NCBI RefSeq assembly: GCF_902764455.1
Contig: NZ_CACWVY010000009.1
Location: 1 to 58,610, forward strand
Length of the DNA stretch: 58,610 nucleotides
Reading direction: 5' to 3'
Source: an uncultured Methanobrevibacter sp.
Lineage (GTDB): Archaea; Methanobacteriota; Methanobacteria; Methanobacteriales; Methanobacteriaceae
Positions 46,074 to 54,940 of the stretch are shown piece after piece. The position numbers and the translations under genes were made by a program. Position 1 is the first letter of the stretch. Every line of letters starts with the position of its first letter. The notes below the pieces were generated by a model. That model made no database searches. It saw nothing but the letters and a program-made list of their open reading frames with translations, and was not told the origin of the DNA.

Positions 46074-46103
46074 CCAATAATAATCCAAAAAAATAATTAT
46101 TGG
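46074..46103 (-). terminator. Hairpin between hydrolase and BASS genes
   Basis: CCAATAAT and ATTATTGG pair perfectly over eight bases with a T-rich loop on the minus strand. It lies 33 bp after the hydrolase stop and probably ends the HxlR-cyclophilin-hydrolase transcript. Confidence 0.45.
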
Positions 46104-46135
46104 ACGAACTCTAATTGTTACTATTAAAAGTAACT

Positions 46136-47104
46136 TTACAAGTTTTTATTGAAAAATTCTGCAATCTTTTCAAAAGGGATTACATCAGTTTTATAGTACA
46201 AATCAGTGTGAACTGCATCCGGGATAATCATTAACTCCTTATTGTCCCCAGTCAATTTTGCAAATTCATCTTCTGAGAAATATCTGGAATGTGCATTTTC
46301 TCCATGAATCATTAAAATTGGTGTTCTGATTTCATCAGAATATGCTATAATCGGCTGAGATATGAATGACATGCATCCTATTACATTCCATCCATCATTT
46401 GAACCAGGAGATCTCGGATGATATCCTAAAGGTTCAATGTAAAAGTCATGATAATCCTTTACAAATTGTGGCAAGTCATCTGTCACCTCTTTAATGACCC
46501 CTCCGGCTTTTGCATATTCTCCATTTTTAAAGTCTTCGGTTCTTTGATTGTTTAAGGCAACTTTCATTTCATATCTTGCATCGGCATTATCATCCGCATC
46601 ATAATATCCCTTTGCAGTAATACGAGTCATATTATACATTGTTGAGGTGACTGTTGCTTTGATACGGGTATCAAGAGATGCAGCATTTAGCGCCATTCCT
46701 CCCCATCCACAGATTCCACAAATTCCTACCCTGTCACTGTCAACATCATCTGATGTGACAAGATAGTCAACTGCAGCCTGAAAATCTTCAGTATTGATGT
46801 CCGGGGATGCCATGTCACGAGGTTCTCCTGAACTTTCACCTGTAAATGAAGGGTCAAAAGCTATTGTCAAAAATCCCATTTCCGCCAGGGTCTGTGCATA
46901 AAGACCTGAAACCTGTTCTTTTACAGCACCAAATGGTCCTGCACATGCAATAGCAGGTAATTTATCCTTAGAATCCTCTGGTTTGTATAAATCTGCAACC
47001 AAAGTTATTCCATACCTATTTTTGAATGTTACCTTTTCATGATTTACCTTTTCGCTTTTTGGAAAAACCTTATCCCATTCTTCTGTTATCTCAATATTAT
47101 CCAT
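46136..47104 (-). CDS. Alpha/beta hydrolase (DLH/XynC-like)
   Basis: A 322-residue hydrolase. The nucleophile elbow reads GICGWGG, with Gly-Trp-Gly after a Cys, instead of the usual Gly-x-Ser-x-Gly. The nucleophile is then Cys as in dienelactone hydrolases, or the enzyme is inactive. Near the end LMIHGENAHSRYFSE and IPDAVHTDLYY supply the acid and the histidine. I start at ATG 47104 because AGTGGT precedes it. It is the last gene of a likely operon behind two cyclophilin-like genes and an HxlR regulator, and bacteria have similar clusters with aldo/keto reductases. The substrate is unknown. Confidence 0.88.
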   Translation of the reverse strand: MDNIEITEEWDKVFPKSEKVNHEKVTFKNRYGITLVADLYKPEDSKDKLPAIACAGPFGAVKEQVSGLYAQTLAEMGFLTIAFDPSFTGESSGEPRDMASPDINTEDFQAAVDYLVTSDDVDSDRVGICGICGWGGMALNAASLDTRIKATVTSTMYNMTRITAKGYYDADDNADARYEMKVALNNQRTEDFKNGEYAKAGGVIKEVTDDLPQFVKDYHDFYIEPLGYHPRSPGSNDGWNVIGCMSFISQPIIAYSDEIRTPILMIHGENAHSRYFSEDEFAKLTGDNKELMIIPDAVHTDLYYKTDVIPFEKIAEFFNKNL

Positions 47105-47140
47105 TATAACCACTTTTATAATTTTTAATAAAATTTATAA

Positions 47141-47581
47141 TCATTTTAAACTGAACTCTAATGTAACATCACCAGATCCCAGAACTTCCTTTAGTTTATT
47201 GGAGTCAACATTATCTATTTTACCCAGTTTTGTATAGCTCCATGAATGAGAACCGTAAAACAAGGATATTTTGTCTCCCTGATACAATACAATATCCCCA
47301 GGGTTGGTACCAATATTTTCATCACTTGTTGGAAGTGAAAAGCCCAAATCCCCTACTTTTTCAAAACCCCCATACTCAGATGCATTAACTGTGACATTTC
47401 CTTTTTTCAATTCTTTAATCAATTCCTGAGTTGCAGAATTGTTTTCCAATTTAACATCAAATACCTCATCATTGATTCTGACTTTAACTAAATCATCCAT
47501 ACTATCATCTCCGCTAACTGCAGTACAAGCAATTAAACTCAATACGACTATAAAACAAATTTTTTTAATGAAAGACATCAT
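47141..47581 (-). CDS. Secreted cyclophilin-like fold protein
   Basis: A 146-residue exported protein. A signal sequence (FIVVLSLIACTAVSG) contains LIAC, a possible lipobox, so it could be a lipoprotein. The rest is one cyclophilin-like domain with the family motifs YGGFEKVGDLGFSLP, PGDIVLYQGDKISLFYG and SWSYTKLGKI. Catalytic residues of true prolyl isomerases are not evident. GGTGAT stands directly before the first ATG and three bases before the second, so either could be used. It follows the larger Ig-cyclophilin gene by 16 bp and shares most of its domain sequence with it. Confidence 0.85.
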   Translation of the reverse strand: MMSFIKKICFIVVLSLIACTAVSGDDSMDDLVKVRINDEVFDVKLENNSATQELIKELKKGNVTVNASEYGGFEKVGDLGFSLPTSDENIGTNPGDIVLYQGDKISLFYGSHSWSYTKLGKIDNVDSNKLKEVLGSGDVTLEFSLK

Positions 47582-47597
47582 ATCACCTAGATACTTG

Positions 47598-48752
47598 TTA
47601 TTTTAAACTTAAAACTAATTTTACATCGCCAGTCCCCAAAATCTTCTTTAAATCTTCAATATTCTGTACTTTGCCCAGTTTTGTATAAGACCAGGAATTT
47701 GAATTATAGAATAGTGATATCTCATCACCATCATAAAGCACAATATCACCTGCTGACGTGGTAATATATTTGTCGCTTCTCGGAAGTGAAAATCCCAAAT
47801 CCCCAACTTTTTCAAAGCCTCCATAATCTTCAGCATGAATTGTAACATCGCCCCCTTTTAGCTTGTTCATCAGTGCTTTTGCTGCAGAATTATCTTCCAA
47901 TTTCACATTTAAAACATGATTATTGACTTTAAGTTTTATTATATTTGAACGAGCAACAGTTTTGATATATGTTTTTAAAACAGCCGATTTAACCTTAGAT
48001 GTTGATTTAATATTAATAAAAACATTGTGTTTGCCTTTAGGCAATGATTTCATGTTGAAACTCACAATTCCTTCTTTATCGGTTTTCAAAGAGTACTTCT
48101 TATATTTTTTACCTGTAAAAACCTTTATCATTACTTTAATATTCTTCATCGGTTTTTTGGATTCCCCATTTTTAATAGTAATATTGTACCTTTTAGATTC
48201 ATTATAATAAACTGTGATTTTTGGAGCTGAAATTTTTAGTTTAGCCATTGAAATTTTAATCGAACTATATTTCATCTTTGATGAAAACTTTTTAGAATCT
48301 TTGACATTAATTGTCACTTTATGACTGCCAATGTCTAAATTAGATGCATAATATTTTGCAATTCCATTAGAATCAGTTGTTACAGTAATTTTTTTATATT
48401 TTTTACCGGAATATACCTTTAAAATAAGTTTAACATTCATAACAGATTTTTTAGTTTTGCTGTCAATCGCTTTTACCTTGAAATATTTGCCTGATCCGTA
48501 TGTTGTTGATAATTTTGAAACAGACAGTGAAATCGATTTAGGTTCCACTGAATTGCTTTTAGTCGATACTGTTTGGGTACTTCCATTTGAAACAGTATTT
48601 GACTCATTGAATATCTGCATACTGTCAGCTATTGATTGATTATTAACAACAACATCAGTTGCATTATTCCTGTTTTCAGACGCATTGGCTGCAGAAATAC
48701 TCAGTATTGCTACAATGAAAATCAGCACAAAAACAATTTTTTTATCAAACAT
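47598..48752 (-). CDS. Secreted Ig-like repeats fused to a cyclophilin-like domain
   Basis: A 384-residue exported protein. The signal peptide (IVFVLIFIVAILSISAANA) is followed by a Ser/Asn/Thr-rich linker. Two Ig-like repeats of about 85 residues then share (K/R)Y(F/N)xxKxxxxxTKKSVMN-type strands and the motif KVYSGKKYKK / KVFTGKKYKK. The last 115 residues are a cyclophilin-like domain nearly matching the next gene (YGGFEKVGDLGFSLP). I start at ATG 48752 rather than five codons earlier, because TGTGAT precedes it and the earlier ATG overlaps the HxlR gene. The Ig part is the type used in Methanobrevibacter surface proteins, so this places a cyclophilin-like domain on the cell surface. Confidence 0.82.
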   Translation of the reverse strand: MFDKKIVFVLIFIVAILSISAANASENRNNATDVVVNNQSIADSMQIFNESNTVSNGSTQTVSTKSNSVEPKSISLSVSKLSTTYGSGKYFKVKAIDSKTKKSVMNVKLILKVYSGKKYKKITVTTDSNGIAKYYASNLDIGSHKVTINVKDSKKFSSKMKYSSIKISMAKLKISAPKITVYYNESKRYNITIKNGESKKPMKNIKVMIKVFTGKKYKKYSLKTDKEGIVSFNMKSLPKGKHNVFINIKSTSKVKSAVLKTYIKTVARSNIIKLKVNNHVLNVKLEDNSAAKALMNKLKGGDVTIHAEDYGGFEKVGDLGFSLPRSDKYITTSAGDIVLYDGDEISLFYNSNSWSYTKLGKVQNIEDLKKILGTGDVKLVLSLK

Positions 48753-48763
48753 ATTATCACAAC

Positions 48764-49153
48764 TCATACGTCAAGAATATCAATATAAGTTTCTTTTATA
48801 AATGTAATCTCATCATCCGTGTAAAAATCTCCCTCATGAGTATCCAAAGCAAAAATAATCAATTCATATAATACTTTATTCAGTTTCATTCCTTTTGAAG
48901 TTAAAAAATATTCAGTTTCATGATTATTAATCTTTTTTTCAATTAGATTGTTTTTTTCCATTGATTTAAGGCATCTTGCAAGAGATTTATTGTCCAGATT
49001 TGGACGGTTTTCCTGAAATTGTGTAAAACGCTTTTTTCCCAAAAACAAATCCTTCAAAATGTAAAATGTCCATTTATTGCTTATGGATTTAATTGCACCA
49101 CCTACAATATTTCTTTCAAATTGATTTGCATACAATTTCTCTTCAAGTGCCAT
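48764..49153 (-). CDS. HxlR-family transcriptional regulator, copy 1
   Basis: A 129-residue winged-helix regulator. The core SISNKWTFYILKDLFLGKKR, FTQFQ and SLARCLKSMEKNNLIEKK is diagnostic of HxlR/DUF24 proteins, which sense redox or electrophiles through a conserved N-terminal cysteine. That cysteine is missing here (the N-terminus has none), so the signal must differ. It heads the operon with the two cyclophilin-like proteins and the hydrolase. A perfect inverted repeat 38 bp upstream is a likely autoregulatory site. Confidence 0.88.
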   Translation of the reverse strand: MALEEKLYANQFERNIVGGAIKSISNKWTFYILKDLFLGKKRFTQFQENRPNLDNKSLARCLKSMEKNNLIEKKINNHETEYFLTSKGMKLNKVLYELIIFALDTHEGDFYTDDEITFIKETYIDILDV

Positions 49154-49190
49154 GAAAAATTATTTGTTCATTAATATTTTAATAGTTATA

Positions 49191-49206
49191 GTGGCAAAAA
49201 TGCCAC
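49191..49206 (-). promoter_or_regulatory. HxlR operator candidate, copy 1
   Basis: GTGGCA-AAAA-TGCCAC is a perfect 6-4-6 inverted repeat between the aldo/keto reductase stop and the HxlR start. It may also act as a terminator, but no T-run follows on the minus strand. It has the same layout as the site at 50220. Confidence 0.5.
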
Positions 49207-49240
49207 AAATCATAGGTAAAAAAAAAGTAAAGAAAAGAAA

Positions 49241-50182
49241 TTATTTCATTTCTTTTTCCCAAATTCTAATTGTATTAACATTAGCCTTATCTGCCAGTTC
49301 TTCCATTGTCTTAATTTCATCATCACTTAATTCAATGTTTACTGCATCAGCCGCATCTTCAACATGATGAACCTTTGTTGCTCCAACAATTGGAAGTGTT
49401 CCTTTAGCTATTGCCCATGCAATCGGCAATTGTGCAACTTTTGCATTGTGATTTTCTGCAATATCTGCAATAGCTTTATTCAACTCCTCAATTTCTGCCA
49501 AACTTCCACCATATGCATTTGCCCTGTCTGATCCTTCAGGGAAAGGATGTTCAGTGTCATATTTGCCGGATAATGCACCCTGTTCTAAAACCATGTATGA
49601 GAAAAAGATTATGTCATTCTCTTTACAGTACTCAAGGATTCCTGAATCTTCAGATGAACGGTTTAACAGGCTGTAATGGTTTTGAACGGCTCCAAGCTTT
49701 AATCCTGCTTCTTTTAAAATCTCATTTGCCTCTTTGATTTCTGCGAGATTATGGTTTGAAACACCAATCATTTTAATGTCATGCTCTTTTGCGGTTTCAA
49801 CCAGTTTTTTAGTCCATTCAGGCGCTCCGACAGGATTGTGAATCCAGAAAATATCAATGTCTTCAACGCCCAATATTTTTGCGCTGTTTTCATACATTGA
49901 TGTTACCTCATTTGCCTCAAACATCTCGGCAAGCTGTGGTGTGAATTTGGTTGAAATTACAAAATCTTCACGATTGGAAGTTTTTAAGAATTCTCCTAAA
50001 ACCTCTTCAGATTTTCCCATTCCATAGACATATGCAGTATCCCAAAGGTTTAATCCCAATTCCATTGATTTATCATAGATTGGTTTTAAGTCTTCAATTT
50101 TATGTTCATTTCCAAAAGTTCCATCATTACCCCAAGCCCAAGCGCCAAGGGCAATTTTTGGAAGATTATCTTTTAATGTCAT
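49241..50182 (-). CDS. Aldo/keto reductase
   Basis: A 313-residue oxidoreductase. The tetrad residues lie in LWDTAYVYGMGKSEE (Asp, Tyr), VISTKFTP (Lys) and FWIHNPVG (His). The NADPH-binding end contains IVGATKVHHVEDAADA. It is transcribed divergently from the HxlR gene at 50277, with a 94-bp shared promoter region. That is the classic arrangement for an HxlR-controlled aldo/keto reductase. The second HxlR gene lies 87 bp downstream. A function in detoxifying carbonyls is family-level inference. Confidence 0.92.
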   Translation of the reverse strand: MTLKDNLPKIALGAWAWGNDGTFGNEHKIEDLKPIYDKSMELGLNLWDTAYVYGMGKSEEVLGEFLKTSNREDFVISTKFTPQLAEMFEANEVTSMYENSAKILGVEDIDIFWIHNPVGAPEWTKKLVETAKEHDIKMIGVSNHNLAEIKEANEILKEAGLKLGAVQNHYSLLNRSSEDSGILEYCKENDIIFFSYMVLEQGALSGKYDTEHPFPEGSDRANAYGGSLAEIEELNKAIADIAENHNAKVAQLPIAWAIAKGTLPIVGATKVHHVEDAADAVNIELSDDEIKTMEELADKANVNTIRIWEKEMK

Positions 50183-50219
50183 ATTTAATTATCTCAATAG
50201 ATAACTATAAAAAGTTAAA

Positions 50220-50235
50220 GTGACGGCTATGACAC
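50220..50235. promoter_or_regulatory. HxlR operator candidate, copy 2
   Basis: GTGACG-GCTA-TGACAC has the same 6-4-6 layout and the same GTG...CAC ends as the site at 49191, though its arms match only in part. It sits about 38-41 bp from both divergent start codons, in the middle of the shared promoter. Confidence 0.42.
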
Positions 50236-50276
50236 CTAAACATTAAAATAAGACAAAATAGAAATTTTTAAACCAT

Positions 50277-50648
50277 ATGACATATTTTGATTTTGAACTT
50301 ACACACTGTCCAGTTGAATTGTCACTTGATATAATCAATAGAAAATGGGTTTTGCAAATTATTTGCGATATGTTCTTTGGAAAAACCCGATTTAGTGAAT
50401 TTCAAAAGGAAAGGCCTGAAATGTCAAACAAGGCATTGTCCAGAAGCTTGAAATTCATGGAAGAACAGGGATTGATTAAAAAAGATGCTGACGAATACTT
50501 TCTAACCCCTAAAGGTAAATCATTGAATAAAGTTATTTATGATTTGGTTGAATTTACTTTAGACAACAATAAAGAATTTTACGATGAAAAAACAATGATG
50601 AAAGCAAAGGAAGGATTTAGAAAACAGTTACTGGACCAATCTTGTTGA
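50277..50648 (+). CDS. HxlR-family transcriptional regulator, copy 2
   Basis: A 123-residue winged-helix protein. The N-terminus has HCPVELSLDIINRKWVLQII, with the conserved cysteine (Cys11 region) used for redox or aldehyde sensing in HxlR proteins. RFSEFQKERPEMSNKALSR is the recognition region. It is paralogous to the regulator at 48764 (shared RPxxxNK(S/A)L(A/S)R), which lacks that cysteine. Its divergent neighbour is the aldo/keto reductase at 49241, its probable target. Confidence 0.9.
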   Translation: MTYFDFELTHCPVELSLDIINRKWVLQIICDMFFGKTRFSEFQKERPEMSNKALSRSLKFMEEQGLIKKDADEYFLTPKGKSLNKVIYDLVEFTLDNNKEFYDEKTMMKAKEGFRKQLLDQSC

Positions 50649-50824
50649 TTATCCAAGATTATTAACATCATTTAATTCAAAAATCGCATCATATAAAACT
50701 CAATTATGTATTGAAACATATTTTAAATACATGATAACTCTCAGATTAGTCCTATTCGACTTAATTTGAATTATTCCATAAATTACAAACATTTATCACA
50801 ACCAACAATGTTTTAACCAAAATC

Positions 50825-52225
50825 TTAACCGTCCACAATGTCACTTTTATTTTTTATGAAGAATATTGTTATTATTAACAATATTACAGTAATTATTATC
50901 ATCATGAATGAAGTTAAGCTAAATGAATTGACGGAAAGCTGATTGTGAGTAATATTTCCATTTGCCAATATCTGCATTATCACAACCGTAACTGATGAAC
51001 CTATTGCACCTATAACCTGCCTTGCAGTGTTGTTAATCGCTGTTGCATCTTCAACATCCCCTGCTACAACACTCATTGCCCAAGTAATAGCCGGAGATAG
51101 ACCAAGTCCGCAGCCGATTCCCCTGATTAGCTGAGTAATTAACAGGTATTCGAACGAGGAATTCATATTATAACTCATCATGGCAGCGAAACAGATTATA
51201 TTTAAAATTGATGAAGCTATTAAAACAGGTTTTATTCCAATTTTATCAGCCAATACAGGACCTATGAAATTAAACACTATCATAATAATTGCTGCAGGGA
51301 ACAATATGAGTCCAGATTCTGTTGAAGAATAATATGCTACATTTTGAACAAACAAAGGCACAATTACATTAATTCCACACATTATAAAGTAGAGCAATGA
51401 TGCAAAAACAGTCCCATATACAAAATACTTATTTTTCAACACAGTCAAGTTGACCAAAGGCTTTTCAATCTTATTTTGACGACTGATAAATACTATTAAA
51501 GATATTGCTCCAACAATAATTGGTAAAATTACATGAGTTAAGCTGAATCCGAACTCTGCAATATTTGAAAATCCAATCATTAACCCTACACAAAACAGTA
51601 TTGACAATATCAATGAAGGAAAATCCAAAGGATACTTCTCTGTTTCAAGCTCGAAGTTTGCAAAGAGCATTGCCAAAATTAAGATTACCACAGCAATTAT
51701 TGCCAAAAATTCAAAAATAACTCTCCAGTTATATAAATCAACTATAATCCCACCTATTGTCGGCCCCATTGCAGGTACAATTCCAACAAGGAATCCCATC
51801 AAGCCCATGAAAAATCCCCATTTTTCCTCGGGCATTATCCTGAAAATTAATATCTGGCCTATCGGCATTAAAATACCAGTTCCCATTGCTTCCAAAATTC
51901 TACCAACAATCAACATTTCAATGCTTGTTGATAAAAAACAAAGCACCGAACCCATTATGAATAATATAAGAGATGTTGTCATGATTGTTTTAATTTTAAA
52001 TCTTTTTGTAATGTATGCTGTTGGGGGAATCATTACTCCAAGCACCAATAGAAAAACGGAGTATGTCCATTGTGCGGTTGCAGAAGATATTGCAAAATCA
52101 TTCATATAATAAGGCAAACTTGTTGTTACAATACTCTGTGAGATTAAAGTAATTGAAGAAGCCAGTATAATTATAATTAAAGTTATTAAACCATTTCTAT
52201 TTTCAAAATCCATAATAGGTTCCAT
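50825..52225 (-). CDS. MFS exporter, DHA2 family
   Basis: A 466-residue transporter with about 14 helices. It has VTTSLPYYMNDFAIS in helix 1, AYITKRFKIKTIM in loop 2-3, and motif C as AMGPTIGGIIVDLYNW. Like the exporter at 28226 it belongs to the EmrB/QacA group, but without the acidic residue in helix 1. It may start at ATG 52225 or at ATG 52210. No partner gene (EmrA-type) is adjacent, as expected for an archaeon without an outer membrane. Its substrate is unknown. Confidence 0.87.
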   Translation of the reverse strand: MEPIMDFENRNGLITLIIIILASSITLISQSIVTTSLPYYMNDFAISSATAQWTYSVFLLVLGVMIPPTAYITKRFKIKTIMTTSLILFIMGSVLCFLSTSIEMLIVGRILEAMGTGILMPIGQILIFRIMPEEKWGFFMGLMGFLVGIVPAMGPTIGGIIVDLYNWRVIFEFLAIIAVVILILAMLFANFELETEKYPLDFPSLILSILFCVGLMIGFSNIAEFGFSLTHVILPIIVGAISLIVFISRQNKIEKPLVNLTVLKNKYFVYGTVFASLLYFIMCGINVIVPLFVQNVAYYSSTESGLILFPAAIIMIVFNFIGPVLADKIGIKPVLIASSILNIICFAAMMSYNMNSSFEYLLITQLIRGIGCGLGLSPAITWAMSVVAGDVEDATAINNTARQVIGAIGSSVTVVIMQILANGNITHNQLSVNSFSLTSFMMIIITVILLIITIFFIKNKSDIVDG

Positions 52226-52384
52226 AAAAATTCAGTTGTCTGAGAAAGAATTATCTAACAGATAACATATTATTATTTTTTAATAATTTTTAAATATTTT
52301 GAAAAAATTACTTAAGAAGTATTAAATCACCCAGATACCTAATTTTTATCCATGTTTCAATATTCTCTGAATATAAAAAAATTA

Positions 52385-52640
52385 AAATATTTTAGTTTGT
52401 GAGTCAATATAACCCTCGATTCATTAATCTCTTTTACATCATCACACTCTTTTACCTCACCAATCAGCAGGGGAGAATCCAGATTATAGAACTTTTATTT
52501 CTTGACCCGCTTCATTTAACTTTTTGTAAAACAGTATAAAAATTATCTACTACAAATTAGAAATATTGTTTAATATAGTACGAACAATTAATGCTTAAAA
52601 GTACCATTATTACCATTACTTTTTAGTGAAATTCGTTTTA
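52385..52640 (-). repeat. Degenerate coding repeat, copy A
   Basis: Minus-strand translation gives, across stops and a shift, VVDNFYTVLQKVK, EAGQEIKVL, DSPLLIGEV and DDVKEINES. These align with copies B (55120) and C (56095). TTTAGTGAAATTCGTTT at 52622 corresponds to the outer edge of the other copies, moved outward by about 60 bp. The source protein is not recognised. Confidence 0.6.
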
Positions 52641-52748
52641 TTGTTAACTATAGGTGCCCCAATCAAAAATTGGATATACAAATCAAAAATTTTAAAGAAA
52701 ATCTGAAAAATTATTTTTGCAAAAGTCTACTAAAAAATAAAGAAATAA

Positions 52749-52916
52749 ATAGGTTATAGAAAACATGTTTTGGATGATTTTAAATTTGAAAACAGCCCGG
52801 TTCTTCGAGATGCTGAAGTGGAATATAGTCCAAACAGAAGTCCAAAATATGACGACATGTATTCCAAAAATATCAGTTACCTCATTATCTATAATTTTTC
52901 AATCAGTACAATTTGA
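52749..52916 (+). pseudogene. Possible coding remnant of unknown origin
   Basis: A stop-to-stop frame of 55 codons without a good start. It reads HVLDDFKFENSPVLRDAEVE and YSPNRSPKYDDMYSKN, a composition much more protein-like than the flanking AT-rich DNA. The last 15 codons look random. I do not recognise the family. Confidence 0.4.
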
Positions 52917-53065
52917 TTTATCATCAATATAAATACTACAATTTCCATATATAATAATAACATTCGATATAATAATTTTCAATTGTTCAAACAGGATGTT
53001 TCATCCAAAAATGGAGTTACTTTTAGTGCTCATATTAAGAATTAAGTGGAATTAGGGTAATTTAA

Positions 53066-54940
53066 ATGAAAATGTATAAAGATTATAGGAGATTAGAAAA
53101 TATTGATGAACTTCGTATTTATGATATTAATGAAAAAGAATTATATACTCCAACACCCCTTGAATTTCATGTCGATGAAGTTCCATATCCACAGCTCATA
53201 AGCAATATCCCCATGGATGTAAACATTTTAATACCTCATAACGATGGAAATGATTTTATAATCAAATCAGCGGGAAACTTTATACTTAATCAAGGAAATC
53301 TCCAATTGGATGATGTGCGAGGAAGATTATTAAGCAAGGTTTCACCGGTTTTATATGAAATCTTTCACGAGTCTCTCCATGAAGTCTATAAATCTCAAGA
53401 AACAAAGGTGATACATGTCTTCTATTACGGTACGGAAAAGTTATCCAAAATCACCATTGTCAAGATTCTTTATGAAATGAACAGGATATTTGTTTTTGCA
53501 GACCACATCAACACCGACAAGGGCACTTCCGACGAATTTGAAAAAATTCAGTATGCTGAGGATAAAGTCAACATGATGGAATACTTCACACAAACTGGAA
53601 GTTACCGCAGAATTGATGGAAAATATACATGGACACAAGGAATATATAACATCATAAATCGCCCTAGGGAAGACTATGACGATTATCACAACATTGTTTT
53701 TGATCTTGCCATTCCAGAAGACAAGGAACTGATTGAAAGAATCTTAAAAATTATGGATACTGACACCACCCATCATGAAGACCTAATCAGAATCAAAACC
53801 GATGATGGAACCTTGAAGTATCTTGAAATTAACCTATATTCTAACTTCGATGAAAACGGAAACCTAATCAGCCGTTACGGTTTATTTAACGATGTAACCC
53901 AATACTCTAAAAAATCCATGACAAAACCTGTTGATTTCCTATTGCAGGGCTTTAAAAACAGCAAGAAACTGGCATTATTAATCGAACCGCTAAATCCCAA
54001 ACATTTTGAATTTTCAGAAGGATTTTATTATTTTATAAATAAAAATCCAAAAGATTATGTTCATTCCCGTGATGTTATCAACAATATCGTTGAAGATGAA
54101 ACAAAAAAACAGATTATCAGATTAATTGAAGGAGAATTGGACAGAATTGATGAAACATTCACATATAATGTCAATGGGGATGAAAATAATCAAAAAATCT
54201 GTGAACTGTACATTGAACGCTTTGAATTTAGCAAAAAGAATCATAGCCTCGGATTTTTATCAGACATTACCGATGAAATGAATAAGCAGAGAGAATTGCG
54301 TGAATCTAATGAACATAAAATCATGTTAATAAAAGAGGTTCATCATAGAGTTAAAAACAATCTGCAAATTCTCAACAGTTTCCTAAATTTAGAAAAAAGA
54401 GTATATAGAAACGAACCTGATGTAATCATCGACCATATGCAGACACGCCTAACCTCACTTGCAATATTACATGAAAAGACCTATAATACCCAGGACTTAA
54501 AAAATATTAATCTAAACGAGTTCATAGAAGACCAAGACAGTCAAATTAGAAATATAGTTAGCATGGACGATAGCGTTGAATTTGAATCAATAGTTGATGA
54601 AGACCTCAATTTAACAATTGAAGTTATCACCCCATTATTATTAATCATTGATGAGTTAAATATGAACGCCCTAAAACATGCATTCCCAGATGAAACAATT
54701 AAAAATAAGAAAATTACCAAAATCATAACCAAAATCGATGAAGATACCGCCCAAATGACATTCAAAGATAATGGTGTGGGCATTGAAGATCCTAAGAGCA
54801 TTTCTAAAAATCTGGGTTGCACAATCATTAAAAGCCTCACCAAACAATTGGACGGTGAAATTGAATTAGTGGAATATAAAAATGGAACTGAATATAAATT
54901 AACTTTCCCAATAAAAATGGTGCATACAATACATGGTTAA
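53066..54940 (+). CDS. Sensor histidine kinase with PAS-like domains and HisKA_2 core
   Basis: A soluble 624-residue kinase. The first 400 residues hold about three PAS-like sensor units. Two end in PAC-like strands (DENGNLISRYGLFNDVTQY; SLGFLSDITDEMNKQ). The dimerisation and phosphorylation helix LIKEVHHRVKNNLQILNSF carries the phospho-acceptor His426. The ATPase part has the N-box DELNMNALKHAF, G1 DNGVGI and a short lid. No membrane helix is present, so it senses a cytoplasmic signal. No response regulator lies nearby. The STAS protein at 16379 may be part of the same signalling style. The start is ATG 53066 or the Met two codons on. Confidence 0.92.
   Translation: MKMYKDYRRLENIDELRIYDINEKELYTPTPLEFHVDEVPYPQLISNIPMDVNILIPHNDGNDFIIKSAGNFILNQGNLQLDDVRGRLLSKVSPVLYEIFHESLHEVYKSQETKVIHVFYYGTEKLSKITIVKILYEMNRIFVFADHINTDKGTSDEFEKIQYAEDKVNMMEYFTQTGSYRRIDGKYTWTQGIYNIINRPREDYDDYHNIVFDLAIPEDKELIERILKIMDTDTTHHEDLIRIKTDDGTLKYLEINLYSNFDENGNLISRYGLFNDVTQYSKKSMTKPVDFLLQGFKNSKKLALLIEPLNPKHFEFSEGFYYFINKNPKDYVHSRDVINNIVEDETKKQIIRLIEGELDRIDETFTYNVNGDENNQKICELYIERFEFSKKNHSLGFLSDITDEMNKQRELRESNEHKIMLIKEVHHRVKNNLQILNSFLNLEKRVYRNEPDVIIDHMQTRLTSLAILHEKTYNTQDLKNINLNEFIEDQDSQIRNIVSMDDSVEFESIVDEDLNLTIEVITPLLLIIDELNMNALKHAFPDETIKNKKITKIITKIDEDTAQMTFKDNGVGIEDPKSISKNLGCTIIKSLTKQLDGEIELVEYKNGTEYKLTFPIKMVHTIHG

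Larger units (their letters stand above)
52226..53065. other. Remnant-bearing spacer before the histidine kinase
   Basis: An 840-bp stretch without an intact gene. It contains a degenerate repeat (52385-52640), a coding remnant (52749-52916) and AT-rich flanks. TACTTTTAGTG-like words recur at about 52617 and 53024. GGTAAT precedes the kinase start. Confidence 0.5.
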
